Source: Novakomyces olei
Taxonomy: Eukaryota > Ascomycota > Novakomycetes > Novakomycetales > Novakomycetaceae
Direction: 5' to 3'
Assembly (NCBI GenBank): GCA_016906335.1
Contig: JADEYG010000015.1
Coordinates: 248,001 to 312,000 of the forward strand
Length of the DNA stretch: 64,000 bases
Position numbers and translations under genes: made by a program
Shown: positions 54,178-64,000 of the stretch, piece after piece
Numbering within the stretch: position 1 is the first letter of the stretch
How the letters are laid out: the number at the start of each line of letters is the position of its first letter
Notes under the pieces: model-generated
The model's database searches: none
The model's input: the letters and a program-made list of their open reading frames with translations, nothing else
Told to the model about the DNA's origin: nothing

Positions 54178-55386
54178 TTAGCTTGGCCTTGATCTGTGCC
54201 GGCCTGCAGTATTGCTATCTGCTGGCGATCGTGACCGTGAGGGAGATCGCCGTCGTCTGACAGGTTCGCGTCTTCCATAATCGTCTCTGTCATAATCAAA
54301 AGAGCGGCTTTCCCGGGGCCGACCTGATGGCCCATTCTTTCGATCCGATTCTGTTTCGCGTCGGCTGCGATGCGCTTTTCTACCAGCATCTGTTTCATAG
54401 TCATCCCGTCTAGATCTATCCCGCCCAGACCGGTCTCGGTCCGAATGCATTTCCCTTCTATCATAGTACGCGCCGTCTTTTCTTTCTGAATGATGCCGAT
54501 GCCGATGATGGTTTCGGTGCGGTCGATGATGCCTTGGCCGATTGTGATCATTGCCGTTATGATCAGGACTGTGCCTTGACTCTTTACGTGTATCTGGAGT
54601 TTGTCTGCTTTTTGTATCATCTACCCGGGATTCCTGTTGCAATTCATCGAATGGTCGTTCCTGCGCCAAAGTCTCCGCCTCAAGCCTATTTCCGCCGTGC
54701 AGCTGTGGACGATAATCTGTATCCTCATCTCCCTCTCTGCCGCGAAGAGCTTCATCTAATTCTTTCTTTGACACTGTTGAAGTCTGCCGGCGTTCGACTT
54801 TGTAGCCCCTGCGGAATTAGATTGCAAGAGCGTATACTTTAAAGGACAAAATTAGGCAAAATGCAAATGAAAACCAAAAAAATAAATAAATAAATAAAAT
54901 AATTAATTTAACAAACAAGATGAATAGACAAACAAAAAATTAGCTGGGTATAGACTGAAGAATAATAGCAAAGACGAAAATTAGCAAAACCTCGAGAACG
55001 ATCAAGCAAAACTACACCAAAAAAGTAAGAGATATATATATATATATATCAAACATAAAATACAAATTCAAAAGAAAGCTTACAATGCCTCTGCTAATGC
55101 ATCCTTCTCTGCTTCTTTTACGCGGCGCAGTTCCTCTTGTCGCTCTTCTTCCGCAGAGCTTGAAGCGCCTTTGCCCTTGCTCCACCATTGCATATCACGT
55201 CCCTTTGCCCATCGTCCCGCCTGAAATTAGTCTCATTCAGCAATGGCAAAAGTAGCTCACCGGCGCATGCAGTGAGTAGCCGAGGTACCGCTCTCGCTGC
55301 TTGTCATTCTGGACTTGCTCCCATGAAAATTCGGCTTGGCCTCCGCGTGTGCCCCCGCGTATCGGCCCACGCTGGTAGATGCTCAT
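54178..55386 (-). CDS. MMTAG2-like (kinase phosphorylation domain) RS/RD-rich protein, three exons
   Basis: Exons 55386-55261, 55220-55084 and 54808-54178 give 297 aa. The first 85 residues match the multiple myeloma tumour-associated protein 2 family: [32 protein letters not shown] joined to [18 protein letters not shown], then [19 protein letters not shown]. The rest is low complexity: a His/Asn-rich stretch and Arg-Asp/Arg-Ser dipeptides ending in [13 protein letters not shown]. Such composition is typical of nuclear RNA-processing proteins, though the family's molecular role is not established. The domain call is good. Alternating frames on the plus strand are shadows of the repeat. Confidence 0.88.
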
Positions 55387-56015
55387 CTTGCCAAACGCTC
55401 TTGTCTGTTTAATCGATCAACAACGCAAAAATGTATGGCGATAGTGCGCCAACGTAATATTCACACTATATTTATAACGAATAAAATTGAATAAATTGTG
55501 GATAATATGTGCATAATGTAATTTATTATGAAGCGTAAAAATAAGCGTCCAACATACAAAAACTCGATACGGATAACGGTTGAGCGAGAAAAGGTAAAAT
55601 ATAGATAAAAAGAAATAGTTGCGAAATAGTGCAAATAATTGTATATGATTTTACTGTGGGCATAATATTATCCATACTGTATCCATACTGTATCCATATT
55701 ATATTCATTGTATATCCATAGTATGTAATATATATAAATTGACAAAATTTTCTTTAGTGCCTTTTGTACAAAGGCTCATCGACCGAAAGCGCACACCGGT
55801 ACTCGGGCAACGTGCGAAAACGACGGTTTGCTGTGACGGGAAATCACTGCAGAAACAATATAGGATATTTTTCTGCACTGAATTTGGCCTAATTTTCGTC
55901 TTTGCGGGTCGTAATTGCTGAGAGATCACTCGTACTGGTCGGGCTATTATCTTTTTGATTTCTTTTGCTGCCAACTGGGAGGGAAAAGTTATATCGACAC
56001 TAGGCACACTTCGCT
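55387..56015. other. Divergent intergenic region, MMTAG2-like / TOM40
   Basis: A 629-bp region; AT-rich with a TATCCATA-type short repeat near 55669-55722. No gene is seen. Confidence 0.5.
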
Positions 56016-57434
56016 ATGGCTACGGAAAAGTCCTGGGGAGGCGCCACTGAAAGATCGTGGGGCGGTCTTCCTTTCGCCTCTAGCGTCACTGAGGCAGTAG
56101 ACGCCTTTCGCAGTTTCCGAGCTTCACTCGATTTGCCTAACCCTGGATCTGCGGAGCAAGTAGGCGCTGAAGTATCGCGCAATATTCTTACGGGCAATGT
56201 CGCTTTTACGGGGTTGCGTGCCGAGATTGCCAAAGCGTTCAACACTAATCCTTACTTTACTACATCTCATTCGTTCTCATCTGGTAGCCAAATAACACCG
56301 CCTTACCAGTTTCAGACTATGTTTGGCTCGGACAGGGTGAGTTGCCTCTATTGCGTTTTGTTTATACATTTGAATTGAATTTTTTTTTTTCAAACCTTTT
56401 TTAATTTCTTGTTGTTTTTTTATAATTTTTATATTATTTATATTATTTACGCTTCCAGTAAAAAACTGGAAGACTTGTTGTCTTCATTTTTGGTCTTAAC
56501 TTGATCCTTTGTTTTTAATTCTGTTGATTTATATTGTATTTCTGTTCGTTATTCCAATTCACAATTGCCTAATACCTTACTTTGAATCTAACAAATAGCT
56601 TTTCCTCCGTGGCGCTATCGACAATGAAGGTATTGGACAGGGCATGCTTAATGTAGCTTGGGCTCCTTTCTCAATCACAAAAGTGCAGACCCAACTTTCC
56701 CGGGGCTCAGCGCCCTCTATGCTGCAGATTGAGCACGATTTCAGCGGTCTGGATTATTCATGGAACTTGAAGGCAATGAATCCCAATATTACTGAAGGTC
56801 TGACCGGTATTTTCATGGGCAGTTACATGCAATCAATCACAAAACAATTTGCTCTTGGACTCGAAGCTGTCTGGCAGAAGCCTTCTCCTGCTATTGGCCC
56901 AGAGGACGCTTCACTCAGTTATATTGCACGCTATAATGCTGGCCCATGGATTGCCAGTGGACATTTCTCTTCTATTGAAAACAAGTTAACTGCCACATTT
57001 TGGCGCAAGATTGCGGACAATATTGAAGCCGGCGTGGAGGCACAATTGACACCCAACGCGGCTGCCGCCATGGGCGGGCCCATGATGACTGCTGCTGCTC
57101 AAGGCCGCGACTGCATCACCAGCATTGGTGCAAAATACGATTTCCGTCAAGGCTCGTTCCGAGGCCAAATCGATAGCCATGGCCGGGTAGCTACATTCTA
57201 TGAAAAGCATCTTAATGGACCTTTTACCATTAGCTTCTGGGGCGAGTTGGACCATTTTAAGAATGCCGTGAAAAGTGAGTTTTATAATATGGCGTTTATT
57301 GTTTAAATTATGATTATAATATAAACTAATAAATAGTGGGTTTGGGTCTTTCAGTGGAAATGGCGGGAACTGATGAGATGATGGCACAGCAGGCACAGGC
57401 CATGCAACAAGCGCAAATGCAAGCTATGCAGTAA
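56016..57434 (+). CDS. TOM40: Mitochondrial outer-membrane import channel TOM40, three exons
   Basis: The beta-barrel pore of the TOM complex, through which nearly all mitochondrial precursors pass. Exons 56016-56336, 56599-57274 and 57355-57434 give 358 aa, the normal Tom40 length. The N-terminal segment ends in the inner helix before the barrel. NPYFTTSHSFSSGS opens the barrel, LFLRGAIDNEGIGQG follows across the first intron, then IEHDFSGLDYSWNLKAMNP, MGSYMQSITKQFALGLEAVWQ and GAKYDFRQGSFRGQIDSHGRV. The C-terminus is Met/Gln-rich (DEMMAQQAQAMQQAQ). Intron 1 (262 nt) is the longest in the model. Confidence 0.95.
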
Positions 57435-57630
57435 TTAGATTATGCACGACTGTAATATGATACTTTTAGCCGTTTGAGCTGCACAGACAGATGTACCGTA
57501 ATTATGTGATTCTAACGATAGTAATAATTATGATAATGATTCACAAACCTATTAACAATAACATATATATTAATATATTTATTTGTTTATTTATTTATTT
57601 ATAATTCATTAGTCATAGATTATATACAAA
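57435..57630. other. Short convergent intergenic region
   Basis: 196 bp between the TOM40 and PNGase A-like stop codons, AT-rich, with a TTTATTTA simple tract. Confidence 0.5.
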
Positions 57631-60073
57631 TCAATCATTTCTGCTTCTCAACTTACGCCCCAAACGCATTGGCTGGTCGATGGGAGACTCTAATTTGCCC
57701 TCGCCCAAAACTCGGTGCCCATAATTGTCATAATCAAATAAGAGTGTGCCATTGGAGGCAAAAGCTCGACGATAATAAGCGTCTTGAGCGAGTTTTTGTG
57801 CTGTCCATCCGTGTGAAATAAGACTCGACTGATCCGGTCTTTCAAAATGCGATGTACCGCTTTGTTCTGTGTGCATTTTAGTCTGGAAATTACGACCAGA
57901 TTGGCTTGTACTGTACGTATTATGGACAGCGGCATCCAGCATGAATCCTTTTGCATTATTATAGAACTCTGCACTTGAATCAACGTCTAGTACAGAAACT
58001 TGCGTTGTAAAATAATTAAATCCAGCGGTGGACCCGTGTGAATCGGCTTCTGATTCAGTTTTGGCTTCGTTTTCAGATCCAGTATTTTGTACGGAAATTA
58101 AGTGCTTTCGACGGCTGTTAGAGTGCAATAAATTTGAATAAAACGTAGAGTTGCTCAGATGCAATGATTGCTGCCTTTTCCCACCTTGTTTGATGTTTTG
58201 AACATTTTCAAACACGATTTCTCTCTTTTGCAGTGTGATATTATGACCGTGCAATATTCCATTTATTGTAATATTTCTTTGTGCAAAAGTCTGGATTTTA
58301 CCGCCCGTTCCGTCCGTTTCAACGGCTGCTTCCAGCTCCAGATCTGTACCCGTATCGTGAACGGAAACAGAGTGTGGCCTGTCTTCGTCCCCTGTCCAGA
58401 CTAAAAGACTCGAGGTCACAATCCAATTCTGCAGGACGTTTGACACTCCTAAAACTTTTAGTGTTACGTTGTGTTTGCCTGGTCTGCTGAGTAACTCTAA
58501 AAAGGGCGTCAAGTCAATCGTTGCTGCGGGTATATCGTACGTGTCTGCCGTTAATATAGGTGATTTATTGATAATTAAATAATCAAATTATTTATTGATT
58601 TATATATATTTCACTTACTTATTCCCACAATCGGCCGCCATAGGCCAGGGGAGATACCGCCAGTAAATATAACCGGGAAGGGCACAAAAGCATCTGCCAA
58701 ATGTGTCTCATCAATCCATACTTCAATCTGCCTTAGAGCTCCACCACCCAAAAACTCAGCATTAGAAAAAGCCTTAGTATACTCATCAGGCACATTAGAC
58801 CACCAAAACTCTTCTTGCGCATTGCCACTGGCTAAAACATACAACTCCAAACGGGACACACGATTGTCAAGTGACTGAGGCGGGAACTCAAGCACCGCGT
58901 TCCCTGGCAAAGATAAACTTTTATTGTGCAGAGAAAGAACACTGTTTGGAGCGTCTGCTAGAGCGTCGACTCCATAATAAAACTTGATTAAAAGCCGAGC
59001 ATGAAAGACGCCAGTGTAAAAGTTGTTGACTATATTTGGGATATCGACACTCACGGGCTGCGGGGTGGAAAGAAGAGCGGCAAATAAAGAAATGTCCTTT
59101 TCAAAACTTGAAAAAACACCCTGCTGCGTCGGCTCAAAGGTACTTGTACGCCAGACCTCGACGCCTCCGAGGTAGATGTGGCCTAGACGGTCAAACTGAC
59201 GGCCTCTGCTACGGATTTGCAGGACAAGTGTTGCCCGGTCCCAACTTTTGGCACATGTGGGTGTATAGTTTCCTAAGAAAAGTTTTAGTATGATTAGTTA
59301 AAGACTGAAATGCGGACGTGTCGGTTTGAAAATAATTAAATTTAATAACATTATAATGATTGATGTTCCCCATTTCTTTCTTTCCTTCTTTCTTTCTTTT
59401 TCTTTTTCTTTTTCTGTTCCCTTTTTTTTTTTTGGCAATAATCTCACCAATAATTCAATTATTAAAATGAATTTGTTCAAGCAAGGAAACAAAAGACTCA
59501 AATCTCTTGTTGACAAAATATGTACAATTATAATCACCATAAAACCCCCTTCCTGATCCATCGTATAACGGGGCGCTTTCAAAAACAAATAAATTAAACT
59601 ATTCTCAAGTTATGTTCGCCGTTCAGCGAGAATTGCTCCTCAGTACCAATGCCAATAATTGTAAAGCATGATTGAAGCAACATCAGAACGATCATGTACA
59701 ATAAAGATATCAGAGCAATAAATTACCTTGAAACGGCTCAAACCATGAATGTGCAAAATCATGTTCCATAAGTTGTATTGTACACCAATGTGACGCGCTC
59801 TCCTCATCTGTTACTGTTAAACCTTTCTGATAAAGCTAGACAACGTAAAACATAAATCATTTAATGAACCAATCGCAAGAAACGCATACAAGTTGTCGGC
59901 GCATGAAGCTGAAATGTTTCACGATAACTGCTTTGGAGTCGTAAACATTTCAAACATAGCGCAACAGCGAATAAGAGCAACGTTACTATTGCTGATAGGC
60001 GCCCGTACGATTTTCCATGACGATGATTTGGCGTTTCAAGCATGTAGCTTGATTTGAAAAAGTATGAGCGCAT
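57631..60073 (-). CDS. Peptide-N4-(N-acetyl-beta-glucosaminyl)asparagine amidase A-like protein, four exons
   Basis: A PNGase A-type amidase domain protein, predicted to remove N-glycans in the secretory pathway. Exons are 60073-59890, 59822-59727, 59272-58619 and 58544-57631, giving 615 aa. The N-terminus has a single membrane segment at about residues 29-50 after a basic stretch, suggesting a type II anchor. Diagnostic blocks are SRGRQFDRLGHIYLGGVEVW, the EEFWWSNV segment and AFVPFPVIFTGGISPGLWRP, then DLTPFLELL. The intron 1 acceptor (AAAG|GT at 59823) is chosen for phase with a good GTATGC donor. An alternative pair (donor GTTCAT, acceptor CTAG) would also keep the frame. Many Asn-x-Ser/Thr sites occur in the C-terminal half. 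Confidence 0.85.
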
Positions 60074-60926
60074 TTGGTCATCTGCCAATCCCTACAATGC
60101 TCATAGTAAAAGGCAATTTATTGATCAATTGTGTGGACAATATGCGCTAAGTCAGATCTAGTTCAGCTTTATCTTTATGTATGTTCCTCCTTCATATTAT
60201 AATATGATATTAACATTGTCTCAGCTTTTTAATTCACTCGTATAAACCAACCCTATCCGTGTTGAGTTTACTTGAAACCCTAATAATTGTGTAGCAAGCA
60301 TTGGAGGCCATCAATGTCGAAGGAAGGCATCATCAAAAATGGGTTCAAAAATGGGTGCAAATATGGGTGAGCATAAGTACAAGGAGTGTAGAAATATTGT
60401 GATGAAATCAAAATTAGAGCAAGAAGTATACTTTGTTTACTATATATACGTACGGTAAGCGGCCGTAGATCCTATTCAAATATTCAAGTATCCGTACATA
60501 CATACATCGTCTCGAGATACGCCGCGAGACATCCTCTAGAATACTGAATAAGGGCATGCGCAACAGCTTTACAAAACCTTGTCCCTCACTGTACACACAA
60601 TCAAGCAAAAAGCAAAAAGGTATCGGTGCATAGTACGCAAGAACCAGAAAAATGTTAAAGAAGCAAAATGAATAAATTGTGATATTTAAGAACAACAAAA
60701 ATTGGCGACACTTTTCAGACTATTTATGCTTCTAGGAGACAAGTCCTAGCAAAAGGAAGGGAAAGGAAAACAATCGGTCTCCCCCAAAAAGACCAATTTT
60801 ATGATATAGCATAGCAGGAAACTGGGATGAGTTCAAACTTGATACGATAAAAATGAAAAACAAATCAGAATATAGTTAAATAAACACCAAATATTCTGTT
60901 AACACTTTTAAAACTTGATTGAACCA
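60074..60926. other. Intergenic region between two minus-strand genes
   Basis: 853 bp between PNGase A-like and CNOT9 genes; AT-rich. The frame at 60414-60698 is hydrophobic and AT-driven, without recognisable features. Confidence 0.5.
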
Positions 60927-61850
60927 CTAGTTGCCTGATGGTCGGTCGACTACCGTCACATCAGACAAGTTGATAAGCAATTGAGCAAGGCACTTCTTTG
61001 TATTGTGATCGTCCTTTAGAATATGGGAAAATGTAGCATCGCGCAAAGGCTCTGGCAAGCACTGGCGTAAAGCCTCCCTTGCCCGGGGATTTTCGCTTAG
61101 GCGCAGATAACAGCGAATGACATGTTTTAACAAACGAAACGCCATTGTTTCCACAAGCTGATTAACCATATTGGAGAGAACGGTTCCAATAGCGTAGAAC
61201 CGCTCGTACGTCTGGCAGACGTAGGCAAGACCAACGTCGTCCATCAGTATCTTTTGTACAATGAAAATAGCTACAGTTTTTGATAGCTCTGAGCCGGTTT
61301 CCATTATGCGCAAGCACAATGGAATTATCTCGGTGGACAGTAAGAAATTGATAACCTCACTAGAATCGTTTTTCACCAAGGCCCCAATCACACCGAGCGA
61401 AGTAAGTCGCAAATACTCAAACGGCCGTGATTTGCTCGTAGTATTGAGGAAAGGATAAAGGAACAGTGGGATGTGTGCGTTCAAAAACATGGATCGCGTG
61501 TCCGGGTGAGATGCAACACACTGCAAAAGAGCAAGCGCGTTGCACACCCGATTCGAGGCGGGTGCAGTTAAAGTTGGAGGCGAAAGTGCCGGGTAAACGG
61601 ATACAATTTCCTCGAGAAGAATTGTCATTACACCTACTTATTAGACAAAAACATGAAGAAATCCACGGGTACCGTAAGAATGCCACAGTATTATGGCTAG
61701 ATCTTCAAGTTGCTCCCTTTTCTTGGACAGTTCCCATAACGCTGCGTCTTTTCCCTGACCCAGAACCAGTTGCTGGATCCATTCAAATATGCGTGCTTGG
61801 TCTAATGCGGCCGACTGAGCGCCACTCGATGCAGACGAAGCCGTCTGCAT
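60927..61850 (-). CDS. CCR4-NOT complex subunit CNOT9/Caf40/Rcd1, two exons
   Basis: The armadillo-repeat subunit of the CCR4-NOT deadenylase complex, which links it to regulators and is needed for differentiation in fission yeast (Rcd1). Exons 61850-61673 and 61633-60927 give 294 aa, close to the family's usual length. [10 protein letters not shown] starts the domain; [13 protein letters not shown] joins [21 protein letters not shown] over a 39-nt intron. [23 protein letters not shown] and [26 protein letters not shown] are almost invariant family blocks. The ATG at 61850 is the first in frame after an in-frame TTG-only region. The gene is divergent from the Gyp7-like gene. Confidence 0.95.
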
Positions 61851-62341
61851 CGCTGTCTGAGGTTTGTGCAGTTGTGTTTTGCGTCGAATCGGTAATGCTG
61901 TGTAAAGTAGACCGGTGCGGTTTACAGTCGCAGATCTCAATCTTGTTTATAAAGTGCTCAATTTATGTTATTTTATTTGTAAAGTGCTCCTCAATTTATT
62001 AATATTATATCAGGTATTCGAGTGTTTTATCGTTTTGTAAATATTTATTTTATTGATTTTCAAAAGAATAGTATAGTAATGTAGCAGCAATACGCGGGCC
62101 ACATAATAATTCTGCAATAAATATAATTCTGCAATAAAATAATTCTGCAATAAATATAATTCTGCAATAAATATAATTCTGCAATAAATATAATTCTGCA
62201 ATAAATATAATTCTGCAATACATAATTCACAGATAATATAATTCCACTACAATAATTCTGCAATAGCATCATACACGTTATCTATAATAATCCTGCTACT
62301 TGGTCTACTGCTATTCCTACAGCTACGTGCGACCACATCCC
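61851..62341. promoter_or_regulatory. Divergent promoter region with minisatellite, CNOT9 / GYP7-like
   Basis: 491 bp between the two start codons, dominated by the 17-bp AATTCTGCAATAAATAT repeat at 62106-62222. No gene lies here. Confidence 0.7.
62106..62222. repeat. 17-bp minisatellite, seven copies
   Basis: TTCTGCAATA begins at 62110, 62127, 62143, 62160, 62177, 62194 and 62211, giving a period of 17 bp (once 16). An eighth partial copy is near 62255. Unit consensus is AATTCTGCAATAAATAT. The copies are nearly identical, so the array is young. Confidence 0.9.
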
Positions 62342-64000
62342 ATGGCCGGGGCGGGTGACACGCTAGCAGAATCTCTGCGGTTTGATGACGTAGACGATAC
62401 TCTGGCACACAGCGCTATCAACGTGTCTCGGGCTACTCCGCCCGGCTCAGCCAGCTCGTCTGGCCGTTTGCGGTACCGACTGTTATGGAGCAAATCGCAC
62501 GTTTACATCCATCCTTCTCCGCGCAAACGCGATAACATTTGTGGGTTTCTGTCGCTCGTTCAGACTGCGACTCGTGCTGATCCGAATGGGGCTAATGTGC
62601 TACTGGCTTGGATTCCGACGTCGGTTCTCACATCGAATCCCTCAGATATGAAGGCGTATACGGACTCTGATCGAGCTTTCACTTCTCCACTAGTGGAGCA
62701 CGAAGATACTGGGCCCTATTTTTATGTGGATATGCCTCCAGTTGATTCTGCTTATGCTTTTAGTGTCCCGCTCGTTGATGTTTACTCGCTGGCTTTAAGG
62801 CCCCCTCGCGTTGGTTGGGCGTATGGGTCTATTGTCATTAACCTGCGGAGCGAACGGAGTGCTCTGCCTGCCCTCTTTTTTCACGATAATGGTAGGATTA
62901 GACGGATATTTTCCCCGCTCGTTTCATTGCTAATGCTAGAATGTCCGAGTACAATCGCTATGCGCAAACGTCTCGCCCAGGACTTTGACCCGTTTGGAGA
63001 AAATGGTGAAATTTTTTGGGGCGGTGAGCATTTCATCTCCTACTTGAGGACTGTAGTGAAGACAGAAAGGTAAAGTTCTTGACTCGTGTCTCTGCTATTG
63101 TTTCTTGGTCCGCTTGTGTATATGTGTTTATACTTCCTCACAAGCTACTCGGCATTGATGAACTTTTGAAACCATGGGGTTTCATCGTTTTAATACTATC
63201 AAAAACACTGTCCTTCTCCTTAAACACTCGTTACTGTTTTATTAAATCAATTTTTTTTTTAATTCCACTTTTAATATTAATTTCACTTTTAATTTTTTCC
63301 ATACCGTTTTCTTGTCAATTTTATTTCGATTGTCGGTCATCATAACCTGTATTTTACTTTATATTATTTCGAAGACTATGCTTGACCATCGACTAACAGC
63401 AGATCCGCCAAAGACAGGGCATTATACTATGTGAACCCCGGGTACAGGCCACCAGAGTCTCAGTTAAGCTCACGTCCAAAAGCTTCACAGAGCACTAGCA
63501 GCAGCAATGCAAAATCCAGTTCTGCTACAGATGGAAACAAATTTCTGAGCGATGCGAAATGGACACTTCTCGAGCGCCTCAGCCGGATCACGCGATTTGG
63601 ACGCAATGCGGCTATTAAAATTGCAGAGCATCCAATAACAACACGGGAAATTCTGCCTCGTTTACCACCACGCATTCGGGAGATTGTCTCTAATCAAAAT
63701 ATTCAACAGCTCACAGAAGAGTATGATCCAGCCCGTCTTTATTTAGCCAAATGGGCTGCCGGAATAGCTGAGCAGTCCGAGAAAGAAAGGCACCATGGCT
63801 TCTCTGAGATGGGAGTTCTTGGCGGCCTTGGAGATTGGATTGAGGAGTCTGATTTGGGCTCTTTTGAAGTACTGTCGGCCGGAGAAAGAGCCGAGCGAAG
63901 ACCTCCGCTGTCTCAAGTACAGTGGGACTCCTTTTTCGATGCAGAAGGTTACTGCACGGTGGCCGTGCATGAAATTAAAGATATAGTTTTCCATGGTGGC
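62342..64000 (+). CDS. Gyp7-like TBC-domain Rab GTPase-activating protein, cut by the window end
   Basis: Rab-GAP of the Gyp7/TBC1D15 type, acting on Ypt7/Rab7 in vacuole and endosome traffic by family precedent. Exon 1 is 62342-63069; exon 2 starts at 63400 (or 63403, a CAGCAG choice of acceptors) and runs open to the edge. The N-terminal Rab-binding domain is recognisable from KSHVYIHPSPRKRDNICGFL, with APPLVDVYSLALRPPR-like strands and the IVINLRSERSALPALFFHD strand. Exon 2 has a linker, then reaches VQWDSFFDAEGYCTV and EIKDIVFHGG, the first TBC segment, where the window ends. The catalytic Arg and Gln fingers lie outside. The GAP call comes from domain order. Confidence 0.88.

Noticed and set aside
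54534-54842. Plus-strand frame of 102 codons
   Set aside because: Antisense shadow of the RS/His-rich MMTAG2-like exon.
62106-62222. CRISPR-like array
   Set aside because: There is no unique spacer between units; the unit is a plain 17-bp tandem minisatellite in a eukaryotic genome.
62010-62272. Minus-strand frames with repeated LLQNYIYCRI-like units
   Set aside because: They are produced by the 17-bp minisatellite, and the repeat period shifts frame; no protein family fits.

Overview
The window reads as nuclear DNA of an ascomycete fungus. The evidence is GT-AG introns with CTAAC/CTGAT-like branch sites, a GH72 glucanosyltransferase with a GPI signal, a Cat8/FacB-type Zn2Cys6 regulator, a prenylated Sel1-repeat Chs4/Skt5-like protein, a fungal Arg2-type N-acetylglutamate synthase, an HDEL-tailed PDI and TTAGGG-type telobox motifs. 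Many introns are only 35-41 nt. That, together with a SIN-type Cdc14, would fit a compact-genome ascomycete such as a Taphrinomycotina member or another early-diverging lineage. Lineage is inference only. About 27 protein-coding genes are supported, 14 of them with introns I reconstructed by hand. I recognise no tRNA, rRNA, mobile element, viral fossil or CRISPR array.

Layout. 0.4-2.4 kb: ion transporter (+). 4.1-6.8 kb: Ran1-like kinase (-). 8.7-9.9 kb: short-chain dehydrogenase (+). 10.6-12.2 kb: GH72 enzyme (-). 13.5-15.1 kb: Ygr210c/Obg-like GTPase (-), divergent from MCM4 (15.7-18.5 kb, +). 19.05-21.0 kb: PDI (+). 22.0-23.4 kb: HAD phosphatase-like protein (-). 25.2-25.9 kb: dienelactone hydrolase (+). 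26.5 kb: Hsp9/Hsp12 (-). 27.9-30.1 kb: head-to-head splicing factors ISY1 (-) and PRP38 (+). 30.6-31.6 kb: head-to-head acyl-CoA-binding protein (-) and mitochondrial uS8 (+). 32.3-36.4 kb: Cat8/FacB-like activator (-). 38.4-41.5 kb: Prm10/ThrE-like membrane protein (+). 42.0-43.4 kb: GGPP synthase (+). 45.3-47.4 kb: Skt5/Chs4-like (+). 47.9-48.9 kb: Cdc14-SIN-like (+), tail to tail with an unrecognised five-exon gene (49.0-49.8 kb, -). 50.5-52.5 kb: ARG2 (+). 54.2-55.4 kb: MMTAG2-like (-). 56.0-57.4 kb: TOM40 (+). 57.6-60.1 kb: PNGase A-like (-). 60.9-61.9 kb: CNOT9/Rcd1 (-). 62.3 kb to the edge: Gyp7-like TBC protein (+, cut by the window end).

The content is mostly housekeeping: replication, splicing, mRNA decay, secretion and cell wall, mitochondrial import and translation, isoprenoid and arginine synthesis, carbon-source regulation and Rab GTPase control. 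No single operon-like system is visible. Links appear as shared divergent promoters (ISY1/PRP38, ACBP/uS8m, CNOT9/GYP7, GTPase/MCM4).

The least expected items are non-coding or orphan. They are a 16-bp palindrome made of two MluI cell-cycle boxes upstream of MCM4, a threefold 23-bp telobox repeat before PDI, a five-run G-quadruplex motif before the dehydrogenase, a perfect hairpin downstream of the GH72 gene, TGATC-rich clusters at three loci, a 17-bp minisatellite between CNOT9 and GYP7, and three small unrecognised reading frames.
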